Assembly (NCBI GenBank): GCA_018350325.1
Contig: JAEVLN010000021.1
Span: forward strand, 62,001 to 126,000
Direction of reading: 5' to 3'
DNA: 64,000 nucleotides
Source: Globodera rostochiensis
Taxonomy: Eukaryota > Nematoda > Chromadorea > Rhabditida > Heteroderidae
A program made the position numbers and the translations under genes. Below are positions 46,417 through 58,845 of the stretch, piece after piece (position 1 is the first letter of the stretch; each line of letters begins with the position of its first letter). The notes beneath the pieces were generated by a model. It did no database searches. It was not told the origin of the DNA and was given only the letters and a program-made list of their open reading frames with translations.

Positions 46417-46813
46417 TTATGATTCGGTTTTAACCTTAGGGTGAGATTTATTTATTACATTTTCTCGTTTAAGCAATTTTTTATCCAACAAGGTTTCGTA
46501 TTTTTTATGAATACTTTTCTTAAAATAAAAATTCTCTTTATCATCAAATTCAATTTTACTTGGGTATGCGCTTATAAAAAAATTTATTGCGAGGCATTAC
46601 TGGTCTTTTTTATTAAAGCAGACAGCTTCCTGAGCAAAATCATTCTTTTGCCTGAGAAAACAAAGTCGACGGTCGAGAAGATAGCCTTGTTAACTCGCTT
46701 TTTCTTAATGAACTCGATCAGGCTCTGATAGTCGTAATGCAGTTGCTGTTGCGTTTGATACGGAGCTCCTGCATATGCTCCAGCTTGGATTTGCTATTTA
46801 GCAGTTTACCGAA
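46417..46813 (-). pseudogene. Coding-like region spread over three consecutive frames
   Basis: On minus a good acceptor (TTTTTTCTGTTAG, ending at 46814) opens frame 1 (46813-46718), with KSKLEHMQELRIKRNSN and TGA. Frame 2 (46793-46584) reads HYDYQSLIEFIKKKRVNKAI, FSTVDFVFSGKRMILLRKLS and ALIKKTSNAS before TAA. Frame 3 (46596-46417) reads SAYPSKIEFDDKENFYFKKS, IHKKYETLLDKKLLKRENVI and NKSHPKVKTES before TAA. Each shift is in the same direction. G by codon position is about 16, 8 and 18 in frame 2 and 12, 5 and 6 in frame 3. A 95-aa plus-strand frame here is a shadow. Readings: a gene with two indels (one at a run of seven T), unrecognised small introns, or assembly errors. Family unknown. Confidence 0.55.
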
Positions 46814-47842
46814 CTAACAGAAAAAATATATTTCCGGGGTTTGAGTAATTAAGTCATGGTGACTTTCAAATTATACTTGTCATTTATTCAGTTTATAAAC
46901 TAGTATATTTAATGTAGGCCTTAATCGAATACCTTTGAGTCTCTTGTCTTAAAAATATTAACTTACATTTTGAGTTATTTTTATCATAATTTAATTATTT
47001 TTTTAAGATGTTATTTATTCTTAAAAATAATATGTTACTACCAACGCATCTTGGATCCACAAATTGGCATTTAAGCTAAATTTTAAACTTGCATGATTAA
47101 TTACTCATCTTTATTTTATCGCTTCTCTGATGTTGAATTAATTATATTATTAATGTGATTTATTGGGGATTTTTATTTGGTTTTTATCGATTTTATTTAC
47201 CTTAATTATCATTTTAGTTAATCAATTAAAAAAATTATAATTAATTTTAGTTGATTTTATTTATTCTCTTTTAACCCTTTTTAATATTAATTGTTTTAAA
47301 TCCTCGGCTTTCATGCACTTAACTTAATTTTTTTTTCTAATCCAAGCTCAAGTAGAACCAAAACAATAAGATTGAAAACAGTTTCAGCCTCGATATCACA
47401 TCCACGTAAAAGGTTGGTATAATTTTTTGTAATTGTTTTTTTAATTCTCTTTCAACATATTATTCTTTTTTTCTTTATTTGTATCGATTTGTGTAAGAAA
47501 AAAAAGAAATTTTTAAATGAAATGGTATAACATTCTAAGGAATGAAAAATGAATAAATTAAAATTAAAAGGTTTAAAACCAAACAAAAATGATGCCGTAT
47601 AAAAGCCCGGCAGCAGCCCCTAGATTTTCAGATTAAATTTATGGAAATATATCAAAAAGGCAGTTATGATATAATCAAATATTTGGTTAAACTCAAACAT
47701 TTATTTTAAACTAAATTACTAAATAAAGAAAACAATAAAAAGATAACTGCAAATAAAAAAAACCTGACAGATCCTCACAAACGCGACCTAGATTGACTAG
47801 AAAAGCATATGGACTGAAATCAATACCATAATTTAAGAATAA
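46814..47842. other. T-rich stretch, switching to A-rich near 47.5 kb
   Basis: A minus-strand AAAG followed by GTATTC donor-like site near 46937 might belong to an upstream exon of the 46.4-kb gene. Otherwise empty. Confidence 0.45.
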
Positions 47843-48052
47843 TGCTGTATTTACTGCGCATTTAAGTTCTTGTTATTATCATTTAATAAGTTAGCTAAAA
47901 AAAATAAAAGATTTAAACAAGACGATGAATATGCATATTACAATAATGATAAATTATTTATTATTTTAAAAGAGTTGATTGGTTTGTCCTCAAAGTTCTT
48001 CTTCTGCTCAAAAAAATCCGAAATGTCGGGGGATAACAATGAAACATATTAA
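47843..48052 (+). CDS. Hypothetical 69-codon hydrophilic ORF
   Basis: Open between TAA and TAA; an initiator-like TTG lies at 47870 and no early ATG. Includes KLAKKNKRFKQDDEYAYYNN and CSKKSEMSGDNNETY. G by codon position is about 13, 7 and 10. After the stop and one more TAA the same frame continues GYRHRKSKEDLTAY. It sits at the start of a long A-rich block on the predicted sense strand. Either an exon or a broken gene; family unknown. Confidence 0.35.
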   Translation, partial: CCIYCAFKFLLLSFNKLAKKNKRFKQDDEYAYYNNDKLFIILKELIGLSSKFFFCSKKSEMSGDNNETY

Positions 48053-49404
48053 TAAATCGGACTGCTCATTGGGTATCGTCACAGAAAGTCGAAGGAGGAT
48101 TTGACTGCATATTAATGTAATATATAAAATTAAGAATGAAATAATCTATTCCGTAATTGCGCTTATCAAAAAAGATTAATTATCTATTTATTACTAGCGT
48201 TAGAAATTGATAAATTCCAGATAAATCCTAACAAAACAAATTAAATCAATTCAGAAAATATTATTTAAACTTAAATATTTGGTTAAAAATTTATAAAGTT
48301 ACAAAACTAAAGTAAATAATGAAATAAAAATTATAAAACCAAATTTTAAGAGCAAAATATAAATCAAAGAAATAATTAACTAATTCAAAATATTTGCATT
48401 TTATGATAATATAATACCGTTAAAAAAAGCTACCTATTTATAAAAAAATTTAATTATTAGTTTTGTAAAAATATAAATAACCAGCATTAAACATGAATGC
48501 ATGTCAATAAATTAATTTTACTGAAAGCTGTTTATATTCTTCATACATAACTACACATTGATAATATTGATAAAAGACTCAAGAAGCACATAACATTTTT
48601 TAATCAGCAGTATTGCTTTTTAATTAATTTGCCCTATTAAAATATGAGTTTCCGCTTTTCTAATTATTTAAGATAAATAAATTATTAAATTGCTAAAACA
48701 ACGAATGCACGATTATGAATAAAAACATTAAATAATTTTCTTAAATTAGTATTCATAGTTATTAAAAAATAGTGGTGATAGTAAATTTTATTTGTTAATT
48801 AACTTAATGGAAGACATTTTACGCAATTAATTCAATAATTAATTATATGAAAGTCGGAAGATGTTGAAATATAGGGTAATTTGTCTGAATAATAAGGACA
48901 AAAATAGTTTAGCTTTCTCGACCTCTTAAAAATTTATGCTATACAAAATAATCGTTTAATTACCAGCTCAGATTTACAACCTAGGATCAAATCCTGGGTT
49001 TCAGGATATCCTGTTCCTGGTTCTTCGACAAAAATACCAAGGTTCCGGATCAGGAGATTAATTTCCAAACTCCTCTATAGAGATCTGAATACCCCGAAAT
49101 AAATTGAAATGGATTACATTTTTTGTGATGAATAGCAATGGTTTTTGTAGAAAATTTTCCAATCTTCAGTGATTTTCCCCAAATTTACTCCAAGTTCAGT
49201 TATTTATTTGGCAAAATTTGGTCACGAAATATAAGTGTTAGCCTGCGTTCCAAGGTTTTGAAAATCAAAAGAAATTCAATGGTGAGGGAATAAATATAGT
49301 GTAGGGGTGCAATCGAAAATGACAGTGAAGCTGGGCTTGTTAGTGGTTTTTTTACAAAAATAGGCAATCTTTGTTAAAAAAGCATTGTTTTTATGAAAAA
49401 ATTT
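48053..49404. other. A-rich stretch with an AGGATATCCTG-rich patch
   Basis: At about 48980-49065 CCTGGGTTTCAGGATATCCT and related self-complementary words cluster, like a decayed palindromic MITE core. TAGGGGTGCAATCG at 49301 resembles an hAT end without partner. Confidence 0.45.
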
Positions 49405-49598
49405 TAGAGTCGAGATCGAGAATCTCGAGCTTCTTTCGAGCGAGATCTCGAGGTCGAGATTCTCAAAAATCTCGGGTCTCGAAAAATCTCGAAAACTCAA
49501 TTTTGTTCGAGACGAGATCTCGAGGTCGAGATTTCTCGAGAATCTCGTCGAGATTTTTCGAGATCCTCGAGACGAGATCTCGTCTCGACCGGGCTCTA
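49405..49598. mobile_element. CTCGAG/AGATCT-rich hAT-like MITE
   Basis: Begins TAGAGTCGAGATCGAGAATC and, from the right, TAGAGCCCGGTCGAGACGAG. The interior is almost entirely built from CGAGATCTCGAG-type palindromes, so long frames open on both strands (116 and 95 codons) are compositional artefacts. No exact 8-bp target-site duplication (AAAAATTT against AGTTTAAT). Confidence 0.65.
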
Positions 49599-52500
49599 AG
49601 TTTAATACGAGCAGAGTTTGTTTCAATTAGGGAAATCAAAACAAGAAACAAAATTTGAGATTAATATGAAAACATTGAGCCGTACTAATTTAAAAATGGA
49701 GCATATAAGTATTTTCTTTTAATTATAATTTTAATATCAGCAAATAAGTTAAATCTAATATTGTTAGTTAAAAACGACTAAAAATGTAGTTGTAACCTTA
49801 ATAAATAGCTATGAATATTTAAATGACCATATACATAATGTAACATAATTTGCAACTTGTAAACTGATTGATAAAAAAAAGTTGAAGGCTTGATCTAATT
49901 ATTAAGTTTTCCAGATAGATGAAAACTATAATATGAATTTTGTGCAATAAAATAGAATATAATAAAATTGCCAACTAAAAATTTAGCTTAAAATTAAATC
50001 ACAGAAAAACGGTAGCAATGAACGGAGAAAAATTGTAAAACTTAACGCTGTCTTACGCCTAACGTGTTTATTTTACCATATAAATTAAGTTATAAGCAAA
50101 ATGCTTAAAAATAAATTTTTAACTTTTAATTTTAAACATTATCAAAGTTAATAAGTTGAATAAAAAATGCATATTAAAAGTTATTCCCATATATTACCTC
50201 ATTATTTTCAATATCTTTCCAAACCAAAGCAATTAAACTTTAAAGTTTAAAACCTAAATTATAAGTGAAAATAAATAAAATTACAAAAATAACAAAACAT
50301 TTTATCTTAAAAATTAAGAAAGCTAGTATCAGAATACCCAATAATTGCGAGGTGTGTAAATGCAGAACGAAAAATGCAAAATTGCAAATTATTTTTTCTC
50401 TCAAATAATATAAAAGTTTATTTTTCTTGAACTTACCTAATCAACTACACCATAAATTGAGATATTTGATTATTTAATGCATTACAAAAGTCACAAAATG
50501 TCAGCTAGGAATTCCTGTATTGACTTTACCACAGAAATTATGATTAAATTTCCTAAAGATTTTTAGATTTCAGATAAATGTCAATACGTTTAGTTGTTTT
50601 TTTTTTATTATACAACAATCCAATATTATAAAACCTTTATTAGGTAAACAATTCAATCAAATAATTAAACTACCTGACTAATACAGCATTGAATTGTCCT
50701 TCTTTTAAAATTTTATTTCATATATTATAATAATATTGGCTGCTGCAGTTGGCTGACGCAAACTTTAATTAATCAAAATTAAATTCTCAATGAAAAAAAT
50801 TATTAACTTAAACAAAAAGCTAACAAAATTTATACCATTATAATCACGGCGTAACTTTTAAATACGTTTTTTCTAAAAAGGTTCAAATACTATGATCAGA
50901 ATTTAAATGATTTAATTATGCGATGTGTTCAAATAAAAGTTTGTGGAGGCCACCTAATTTAATTTTGAAATACTATTTTAAAAAAACAATAAAAAAATAA
51001 AGATATTATTTATTACCAACAATAAATCTGCAATTTTGAATACATTTTGGTATAAAAATTTATAAAAAACATTTGTTTATACTCAACTAATGATACAATT
51101 TTTACAATTAACATTCATTTGATAATTTTATTTAACTCAAAGATAAGGCCATGATGTCCTGATGACACGAGAAAGAGATTTGGCGTGCACCAAAATACGC
51201 TGCCGACTGCTTCCGAATACCTTTAAATTTTTGTTATAAAAATATATAAATACATATAAAGAAGTATCGTATATTAAATTTATTTTACGAAAATTCGGCG
51301 AACCGACAAGTCAGGGAGGCCAAGAATTTAAACCAATTGGCTAATCAAATAAAGACCTTTTACCACTTCATGTGTTATTTAGAATTTTAAATTTGAATAG
51401 ATTATTGGTGTAGTTCAATATTGTGAATATTTTTTAATAATGCATTTTTATGCAAACTCTTTCATTCTAGCAGCGAAATAAATAATTTTCTATAGACCCT
51501 TGAAAGTAAAGCAAAACCCCCCGCGCACGTAGAAGTAAAAATAGAAAAAATCAAAATATATTCTTAAAAATATATTTTACTGAAATGAAAAATTCAATTA
51601 CTTAAAAATTAAAAAAAGCATATTGAATTATAAAGTTAGTTGTTGACTGAAAATAAATGACTTTGACCAAATTATTTAACCTTATTAAGATTTTTTATAA
51701 CATAAAAATGATTACGTCCTTACTAAAATATTTTTATACTTTTATCGTTTACAATAATAATTAAAGAATAGCCACACAATTATTTTAAATAAATATAAAG
51801 ATTTAATAAAATTTCGTTTAATCGTAAAGCTCAAATCTATTGTGAATTGTTATTATGAAATTCAATGTTTCAAAGCTATTCATTAATGAAATCAATATGT
51901 GAAATAAAATTCTAAAGTATTATATGTAATTTGTTGTTAAATTTTGTATCTACAATTTAGACAATGTTGGCTGCACATATAAATAATCTTTGACAATTTC
52001 AATTTAGCACAAAAATACACAATTGTAGTCATGTCAGTGCAGTAACAGTATTTCAGGACTGTACAATATTTTTCTTGCAAATCAAGAAGCACGCCTACGA
52101 GGACAAGTTTTCATAAATACAGCAATTTTAAAAATAACACTAAATAATAATTTAAACTATTTCATACTTGAAAGAATAATTTGACATTTTGCGCTTTTTT
52201 GGTAGTGTTTTGGGAATTTTTTGATCTAAGGTTTACGGGATCAAACTTTACAGTTTCCAGTAATTTTTTTAAATACCTAGCCGTGGAAACCATTGGAATC
52301 ACTATGAAAAACCCCTCTAAAATGCTTACGCTTTTGAAAAAATCTTTACTAATTTACTTAATTTGATTATTCTTTTTAAATTTAAAATCTGTTAACTATT
52401 TTACAATTGAAAAATTGTTTGAATATTTTTTCACAACACAAAACAAAACTATAGCTTGAAGACAAATAGTTTGAAAAAATATTTAACAACCTTATTTAAA

Positions 52501-54604
52501 GTCAATTATGCGGTATTTGGATTTGGAATCGCTTTTTGTTAGTATGTCTTTTAAACATGGAAAATTGTCAAACACATCCTGAAAAGGTTTAATTATTTAA
52601 TTTAAATTAATAATAATTAAAGGTTAAGGTTCCAAAATTAAACTGAATAAAAGACTTTTCACTTAAAGAAATATTTTAAAAATTTCATTTAAACAATATT
52701 AATCATTTAAAAATATTTTTTGATTCACCCTAAAAAGCTAGGGCTCACGTCAACCCTCAAACATGAAAAAATATCAAAATAAGCATAAAAATAAAATAAA
52801 TAATAGTGCAAAAATATTTATAATTTTTGATTATATTCGGGAAAACGAAAAATAAAAAGAATCTGTATAAGATAAAAAGAGATGACAAAGAATTAATGCT
52901 TTTAACTTACCTATCAACTGTAAAACAACATATTAAAAGAATAAATTTATTCAAATAATTTAAAGTAAAGTAGTCTTTGAGCTGCCCAAAAGGACGTGTA
53001 AGCGAATTACAACAGAAAAATCTTAAGCTTAGTTGACAATATACACTAACTACTAAAAATTTAATTTATTAAAATTTCTGATTATCCCAAAAGGGATACC
53101 GTTTAACTTACAAATAATAAAACAAATTGTTTATAAAATAGTTTCTGTTGGAAAACCATGGGAACTTTAATAAAATAAACCAATAAATTTTGCTAAAAAA
53201 TTAGACACGCTAACCATTTCCAAGCCAATGAGGCATGGCCTTACCATTTTCTACGCCACCAGAGAGTTTTGCCAAACGCTTTTTCTAATAAACAATTAAA
53301 CCAATATTAATTCTTGCTAAAAAATACTATTAAAAATTTTAAAACTCTTGAAAGCAAGCAACAGTGAAGGAGAAAGCAATACAAAACTAATTGAAAATTA
53401 TAATTTGTTACTTGAATCAATTCTAGATTAAAAAAAAATTAATGAATAATTTATAAAATTTCTGGAAAAGTATTACTAAATAAACCATGACACTTTCAAT
53501 CAATATAAATTACATTTATTATAAATTCTTGTCGATTTAGCATTGTTTGATTATGTGTTAAATTTGATGATAACAGATGTGTATCAGTTTTACATATGTG
53601 TGAATATTTTTTTAAATCGAATTTAAATCTTGTAATTCAACCCAGTCGAGGTATCGTGCCATATTTCATGTGCAAATAATTGATTAAATTTTTGTATTTT
53701 ATTTAAAAGATTTAAATGTAATTAAATTTGTTTTATCATATGATTTTTGAAGCTCTATCACTATTGCAGTTTCTTTTCGCGATTATATAACTTTAATTAT
53801 TCTGAGATATAGCAACCATTTCAGATATATAGACTATTGTAATGAGAACTTCCATTCTTTAATTCTTTTTTTTAACAAACGTTGATCATTTTATTTTAAG
53901 GTTGTTTACGTTTTGAATTTTTACATCAACAACTGTTAAAGTCATAATCATGTAAACAACAATTTTTTTTTTGTAATTTGTTAATGAAGGTTTATTTTAA
54001 TAAAATTGGCGGAGACGTAGAGGCTGAGGCTTCGGCCCTCGCTTGAATCAGCAGCAAACAATGTAAAAATGCTGAATACAGGTGAGTTTACTATTTTTTA
54101 TTGTGTTTGTTCTTTAATCAAATTTAAACCATGCGCAACATTTGCTAAGATTTTTAATGGTCTCAGAGAGCTTCGTCGGTTTATTATATTGTTAGCTATC
54201 TTGTTTCGGTGTTGAATTGTTATTTTTTTATTTCCGACACGATTTAGCTTTGTAATCCAATTTTCCAATTTTATCCCTCGTTCTGCATCTTTTTGTTACG
54301 TTTAACATGAAAAATTTAGACTTTGATATTTTTTTAATTAGATAACAGCTTTTATATTGTATACGAATATCTAAAGATTCATACTTCACATTTTTATTGG
54401 TATTCAAAATTATAAATAATGTATTCAGATTATTAAATATTATTTTTAAATACGTGTAAGTTATTAATGCATGTAAATAATACCATTTTTAGTCGATTTT
54501 TGATTTTCCTCATTCTTACAACCTCAATATATTATTTACAAAACATTTGTTTTTGCACAACCCAAGTCATCATAAAGTTAATGATTTTGTCTTGATCTTG
54601 AAAA
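49599..54604. other. Long A-rich stretch (T-rich after 53.5 kb)
   Basis: About 5 kb with little GC. Plus-strand islands at 51147-51239 (MTRERDLACTKIRCRLLPNT) and 51240-51344 (RKFGEPTSQGGQEFKPIG) share a frame separated by one TAA. Not called. No repeats recognised. Confidence 0.4.
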
Positions 54605-54782
54605 AATAATTGGACTGAGTCTGGGCCAACTGAGTCTGGCCGACTGAGTCTGGCCAACTGAGTCTGGTGGCCAACTGAGTCTGGTCAACTGAGTCTGGTT
54701 GGCAGGAAAAATTTTTAAACTTTAATTATTCTTTGGGGGTTTTGATTCTGCATGGCATATTGATGGTCGCCCAAAAAATGGT

Positions 54783-54893
54783 ACTTGGGGTTCGTTAGGC
54801 TTAGGCCTAAGCCACCCTGGCTTGGGGTTTGTTAGGCTTAGGCCTAAGCCACCCTGGCTTGGGGTTTGTTAGGCTTAGGCCTAAGCCTATTAA
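54783..54893 (+). repeat. 37-bp tandem repeat containing TTAGGC palindromes
   Basis: Three units of CTTGGGGTTTGTTAGGC then TTAGGCCTAAGCCACCCTGG. Each has TTAGGC twice followed by its inverse, forming a perfect GGCTTAGGCCTAAGCC palindrome. Confidence 0.9.
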
Positions 54894-55084
54894 TGTAACA
54901 ACGGATAACAAATAGAAAAATTTTTCAAAAAATCATAAATGTTGAAATCATAGATTGGATGATTGATAAATCTGATGTCATATTCGTGATCAGCGACCTC
55001 GATAAACCCGGAGTACTTCTCAGAATTACATAAAACTGATTTTTTTTTTAAAATTCGGGGACCTATATAAGACACTATTACCAT
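54890..55084 (-). CDS. 64-aa ORF inside the foldback loop
   Basis: ATG at 55084 on minus opens MVIVSYIGPRILKKKSVLCN, then SEKYSGFIEVADHEYDIRFI and NHPIYDFNIYDFLKNFSI, ending at TAA. G by codon position is about 14, 6 and 10, coding-like. The stop lies at the edge of the 37-bp repeats. It may be a captured exon or the remains of the element's own gene; too short for a known transposase. Confidence 0.45.
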   Translation of the reverse strand: MVIVSYIGPRILKKKSVLCNSEKYSGFIEVADHEYDIRFINHPIYDFNIYDFLKNFSICYPLLH

Positions 55085-55262
55085 TTATTGTTTAAGAAAG
55101 ATATTTTTTTTGGGATATGTTTCTTGATTTTTTATTTTACAAGATTTAAGTTTAAAAATTTTTTCCTGCCAACCAGACTCAGTTGGCCAGACTCAGTTGG
55201 CCACCAGACTCAGTTGGCCAGACACAGTCGGTCAGACTCAGTTGGCCAGACTCAGTTGGGCC

Positions 55263-57644
55263 GTTTCCTTATTTAGAAGCTTTGATTCTTAGTTATGGGT
55301 TTTATACTAGTGTATAAATTTGTAAATGCGTAAGTTATAATAAATATTCAAACAAATTTATTTATTAGTTTGTTTTTGTTCTGCTTTTGTTAGATTCTTT
55401 TTTCAATGTAGTTTGCATTTAAATGAACAAAAAAGCCATCAAGTCACTCCACTGTGAGACCATCATACCCATTCTTCTGGTCGCAGCGGTTTATGACTTC
55501 ATATTTTATTTCAGAGTGAATTCACCTTCTACATAAATTAATAATTATTTATATAAAATTTAGTGAGCTTAATTTATTTTTTAATAAAAAATTCAAAAAA
55601 ATATGTCGAATTTTTCCATTCCTAAAGTGCAACAGCCAATTTTAAAAAAGACTCAATGAACTTTTCAAAAAGTTTTGTTTTATACAAAGAAAATAAAACC
55701 TCCGCCGCTTGAGCGCCGCCTTTTACGCCGCAGCTTCTCACATTCCAATTATTGAATTTGGTTATGCATTAATATTTTAATTTAATTATATATTAATTTT
55801 AGATTTAATGAGTTTGTCTAACGGTCCATCTTCGTGATTCAGTAAAAATAGCAAGTAAACAAACGTTAATCTATTACTCAAGCGCCATGCCGAAACATGG
55901 ACCCGAATGCCTTCTTCATTTTCAGTAACGCATTTCACAAATCGTTATTATTTAATAAAAATGTTTATTTATTTTATCATTCTGCCAACATTTTTGCTAA
56001 TTTAACTATTGATTTTAATGAATGTTTCGTAATGTTGCAAAGTTTTATTTTACATGATTTCCTGTCAAGCCTTTTTAAAGCAAAATTAACCCTTTTTTCA
56101 GATAATGAGATTTAACTTTCAAAATCTGGATGACTTAATATATATATAATTTTGCTTTATTGTTATATTCCAGTGCGAACTAAATAAGTACAAAAACAAC
56201 ATTATTCATTTGCTTTAATTTAGCTATTTTTACAAAAGATGAGTTAAGGTATGGATCACTTTTTTTTTATTATCACATAGTGTGATCCTCGGAATTAATC
56301 AATCTGGAAGTGTTAACATTTTTTTAATATAAATACCATGCCGTATTATTTATGGTTTTATTTTGTTTAACTTTTGTATTATATATTTTTAAAGCAGTCA
56401 GGCTGTTGAATTTTAATTCTAATATGTTTATTTTATTAAGTTGAAATTATGATGAAATCTTACTGGGATTCTACTATTATGAACATTTATTAATAAATCC
56501 AATTTAATATATTAATTGGCGTATTTAAAAATTTATTCGCTGTAATTTAATGTAATATTGTTTGTTTAATATAGAAATGGTTTTCTTTTTTTAAATTAAA
56601 GATATTGCTTTATATTAACAACCTTTGGTTTCCATATTGATTTAAATTTTTTTTCAAGTCTTAGTCAAATTAGCGCGTCGGCCATTCCTTGAAAAGACGT
56701 CGTGCATTTGTCCCGAGGCTGAGAATTGTAAATTGTGCACCCCTGTCCACCATTGCGTCTGTTTGATTTTCGATTTGTTTAAATTTAAAAATGAATAAAT
56801 GTGGTTGTGAGCAAATATAAATTTTTATCTAAAAATTAATCAATTTATATTTTATTAACATTGTAATTTTTTACACAATTTTGTTAAAAAATTTAAAAGA
56901 ATGCAATTTCAGTAATAAAAAAATGATTATTGCTGAAAAAAAAAAAAACGTATGATTTATGTGGTAAACTTTTTATTTTATAAAAAAGTAAACCTCTCAT
57001 TCGATATAGGTCCAAATTTTTGAAGAAAGACATAAATAAATAAAATAAAAAACAAAAATGAAATAAATAAATAAAAAATAAGATAAATAAAATGTGAACA
57101 TTAAAATTTGCAAATTGTGAGAATTGAGTAAGAAAAGATTGACCATACACAGTGATATTTTTAAATAGAAATGGCATTGATGAAAAACAATTAAGTTATT
57201 GGCAACAATATTGGAAAAAGGTAAAAATTAAAAGCGATAATAAACGATAAGTATGTACTGAGTGGAGTGCTTAAGTGCATTTAAATTTTATTATATTATA
57301 AATCCAAATCAAAAAAAAAAGTTAAAATAAATATTTTTCATAAGCAGAGAAATTTTAAAAGATTGCAAAAATATACACTAATATATTTGTAACAATTAAT
57401 TGAATATGACAAAATATTTTGATGTAGAACAAAATGCTAATGTTACGGGTTGGCATTAGTAAACATGGCATTGATTGATATAAGTTCCCCCACGTTTTGG
57501 TTAGATCTTTCCGATTTTCAGTAGCATAAAGGAGCATTACATAATATGGCCATAAAATGGAATCAAAGTTGATTAATTTTAAATATATCTATTTTTTATT
57601 TAAACATAAAAAAACGGTTAAATAAAAAATCATAATTTTAATCA
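55263..57644. other. AT-rich stretch, T-rich then A-rich after 56.8 kb
   Basis: Short frames at 55897-56115 and 56893-57177 have the hydrophobic low-complexity look of AT-rich DNA. A GC patch at 56665-56755 is open in no frame worth calling. Confidence 0.5.
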
Positions 57645-58292
57645 ATAATTTGGTCATCAACGCGCCCCATCTAATAATTTTTTAGTCACTTTTTTGAACA
57701 TTTTATTTTTGATTTTATTTTGAACAAATAGTGTGCTAAAAAAGAGAGTCAGGCGGCGAGAGTAATTTGGACATCAACGCAACCCATCTAAAAATTGTTT
57801 TAGTTTACTTTTTTGAACATTTTATTTTTTGAAAAAGAGTGTTCTAAAAAGAGAGAGTCAGACGACGAGAGTAATTTGCGCATCAACGCACCTCATCTAA
57901 TAATTTTTTATGTTAATTTCTTGAACATTTTATTTTTTGATGAAAAAGTGTGCTAAAAGAGAGAGGCAGACGACGAGAGTAATTTGCGCATCAACGCACC
58001 CCATCTAATAATTTTAGTTACTTTTTTGAACATTTTATTTTTTGAAGAAATAGTGTGCTAAAAAGAGAGAGTCAGGCGGCGAGAGTAATTAAGTCATCAA
58101 CGCACCCCATCTAAAAATTATTTTAATCACTTTTTTGAATATTTTCATTTTTTGGAGAAATAGTGTGCTAAAAAGAGAGAGTCAGGCGGCGAGAGTAATT
58201 TTCGCATCAACGCACCCCATCTAAAAATGTTTTGTTTCTGTCTTGAACATTTTATTTTTGTAACAAATAGTGTGCTAAAAGAGAGAGTAAGA
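57645..58292 (-). repeat. Second minisatellite array, about six degenerate 105-116-bp units
   Basis: CATCAACGC recurs at about 57655, 57771, 57880, 57985, 58096 and 58204, followed by CCCATCTAAAAAT-like and TTTTGAACATTTTATTTTT-like blocks and AAAGAGAGAGTCAGGCGGCG. Inverted relative to the 4.8-kb array and more diverged, with CGGCGAGAG where that array has the complement of CTCTAACCG. The short frame at 58227-58442 begins in the last unit and is not called. Confidence 0.95.
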
Positions 58293-58731
58293 CGACTTTA
58301 TGCAGACATAAGAATTTATATATATTCAACCGAAACTATGATTTCAAGATGGAAATCGCACCATGGATTTCAATATTTGATATTTATAAAAATAATCATC
58401 ATCACCATCTGGAACCTATTCAACAATATAAAAATAAAATAGTAGAGAATTTGTTGAGGTCCGAACTCTAGTAAAAGTATAAACAGAAACAAAAAAAACA
58501 TTAATTGCTTCAATCAGAATATATTAAAATTTGATTAAAATAAAAAAATTACAAATTTACGTACTTCATCCCATTGTGCTTTTTAAAATTAAATTTAAAC
58601 TTGTATGTAAATGAAGTTTATTTATCGACTATATGAGTAGAACACTGAACTATTTGATATTTTAAAAATATTAATAAAATCAATTGAGCTTAACGCTCAT
58701 TATCCTGAGACATTTCTTTGCATTAGCTTAG
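58293..58731. other. AT-rich spacer
   Basis: I see nothing supportable here. Confidence 0.55.
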
Positions 58732-58845
58732 AAGATTCTCCTGGGCGTGATTGAGCGCATGGACGACGCCACACATCAAGCGCATCGGCTCCTACATGCG
58801 CGTGATTTGAAGCACCAATGGGCGGAGTACAAGCAGTTAATATAA
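58732..58845 (+). CDS. Candidate exon, GC-rich, about 37 codons
   Basis: After CATTAGCTTAG, an acceptor-like sequence, the plus frame reads KILLGVIERMDDATHQAHRL then LHARDLKHQWAEYKQ and reaches TAA. G by codon position is about 11, 5 and 14, and third positions are G/C-rich, unlike the surroundings. A minus frame over the same bases is also open. No donor immediately after the island, so perhaps a terminal exon. Family unknown. Confidence 0.35.
   Translation, partial: KILLGVIERMDDATHQAHRLLHARDLKHQWAEYKQLI

Larger units (their letters stand above)
54605..55262. mobile_element. Foldback element with minisatellite arms and a loop ORF (about 658 bp)
   Basis: The left arm (54605-54724) is six repeats of ACTGAGTCTGGCCA-type units and ends GGTTGGCAGGAAAAATTTTT. 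The right arm (55145-55262) is its inverse, starting AAAAATTTTTTCCTGCCAAC and followed by repeats of CAGACTCAGTTGGC. The loop holds a 37-bp tandem repeat and a 64-aa ORF. Tandem-repeat arms are the hallmark of Foldback-type elements. No target-site duplication is clear. Confidence 0.8.

Noticed and set aside
46441..46728. 95-codon plus frame.
   Set aside because: Shadow of the better minus-strand frames; its composition is hydrophobic low complexity.
30440..48110. Reading TAA and TAG as sense codons (ciliate-type code) joins several islands into long frames, e.g. around 33243-33816, 34925-35950 and 40128-40767.
   Set aside because: With TGA as the only stop, long open frames are common by chance here; all three frames of 35743-35948 are open and look equally protein-like. 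G by codon position in the 34.9-36.0 kb frame is nearly flat (about 47, 37 and 33), and at 46.4 kb the better coding frame is a different one that needs no reassignment. A decisive test would be a genome-wide codon table inference and a search for suppressor-type tRNA-Gln genes.
49276..49658. Three long frames (116, 95 and 62 codons) on both strands.
   Set aside because: They are artefacts of the CGAGATCTCG-rich MITE, which lacks stop codons in several frames.
54783..54893. Telomeric repeat (TTAGGC-like) tract.
   Set aside because: TTAGGC occurs only twice per 37-bp unit and is followed by its own inverse, so it is part of a palindromic tandem repeat rather than a telomere tract.
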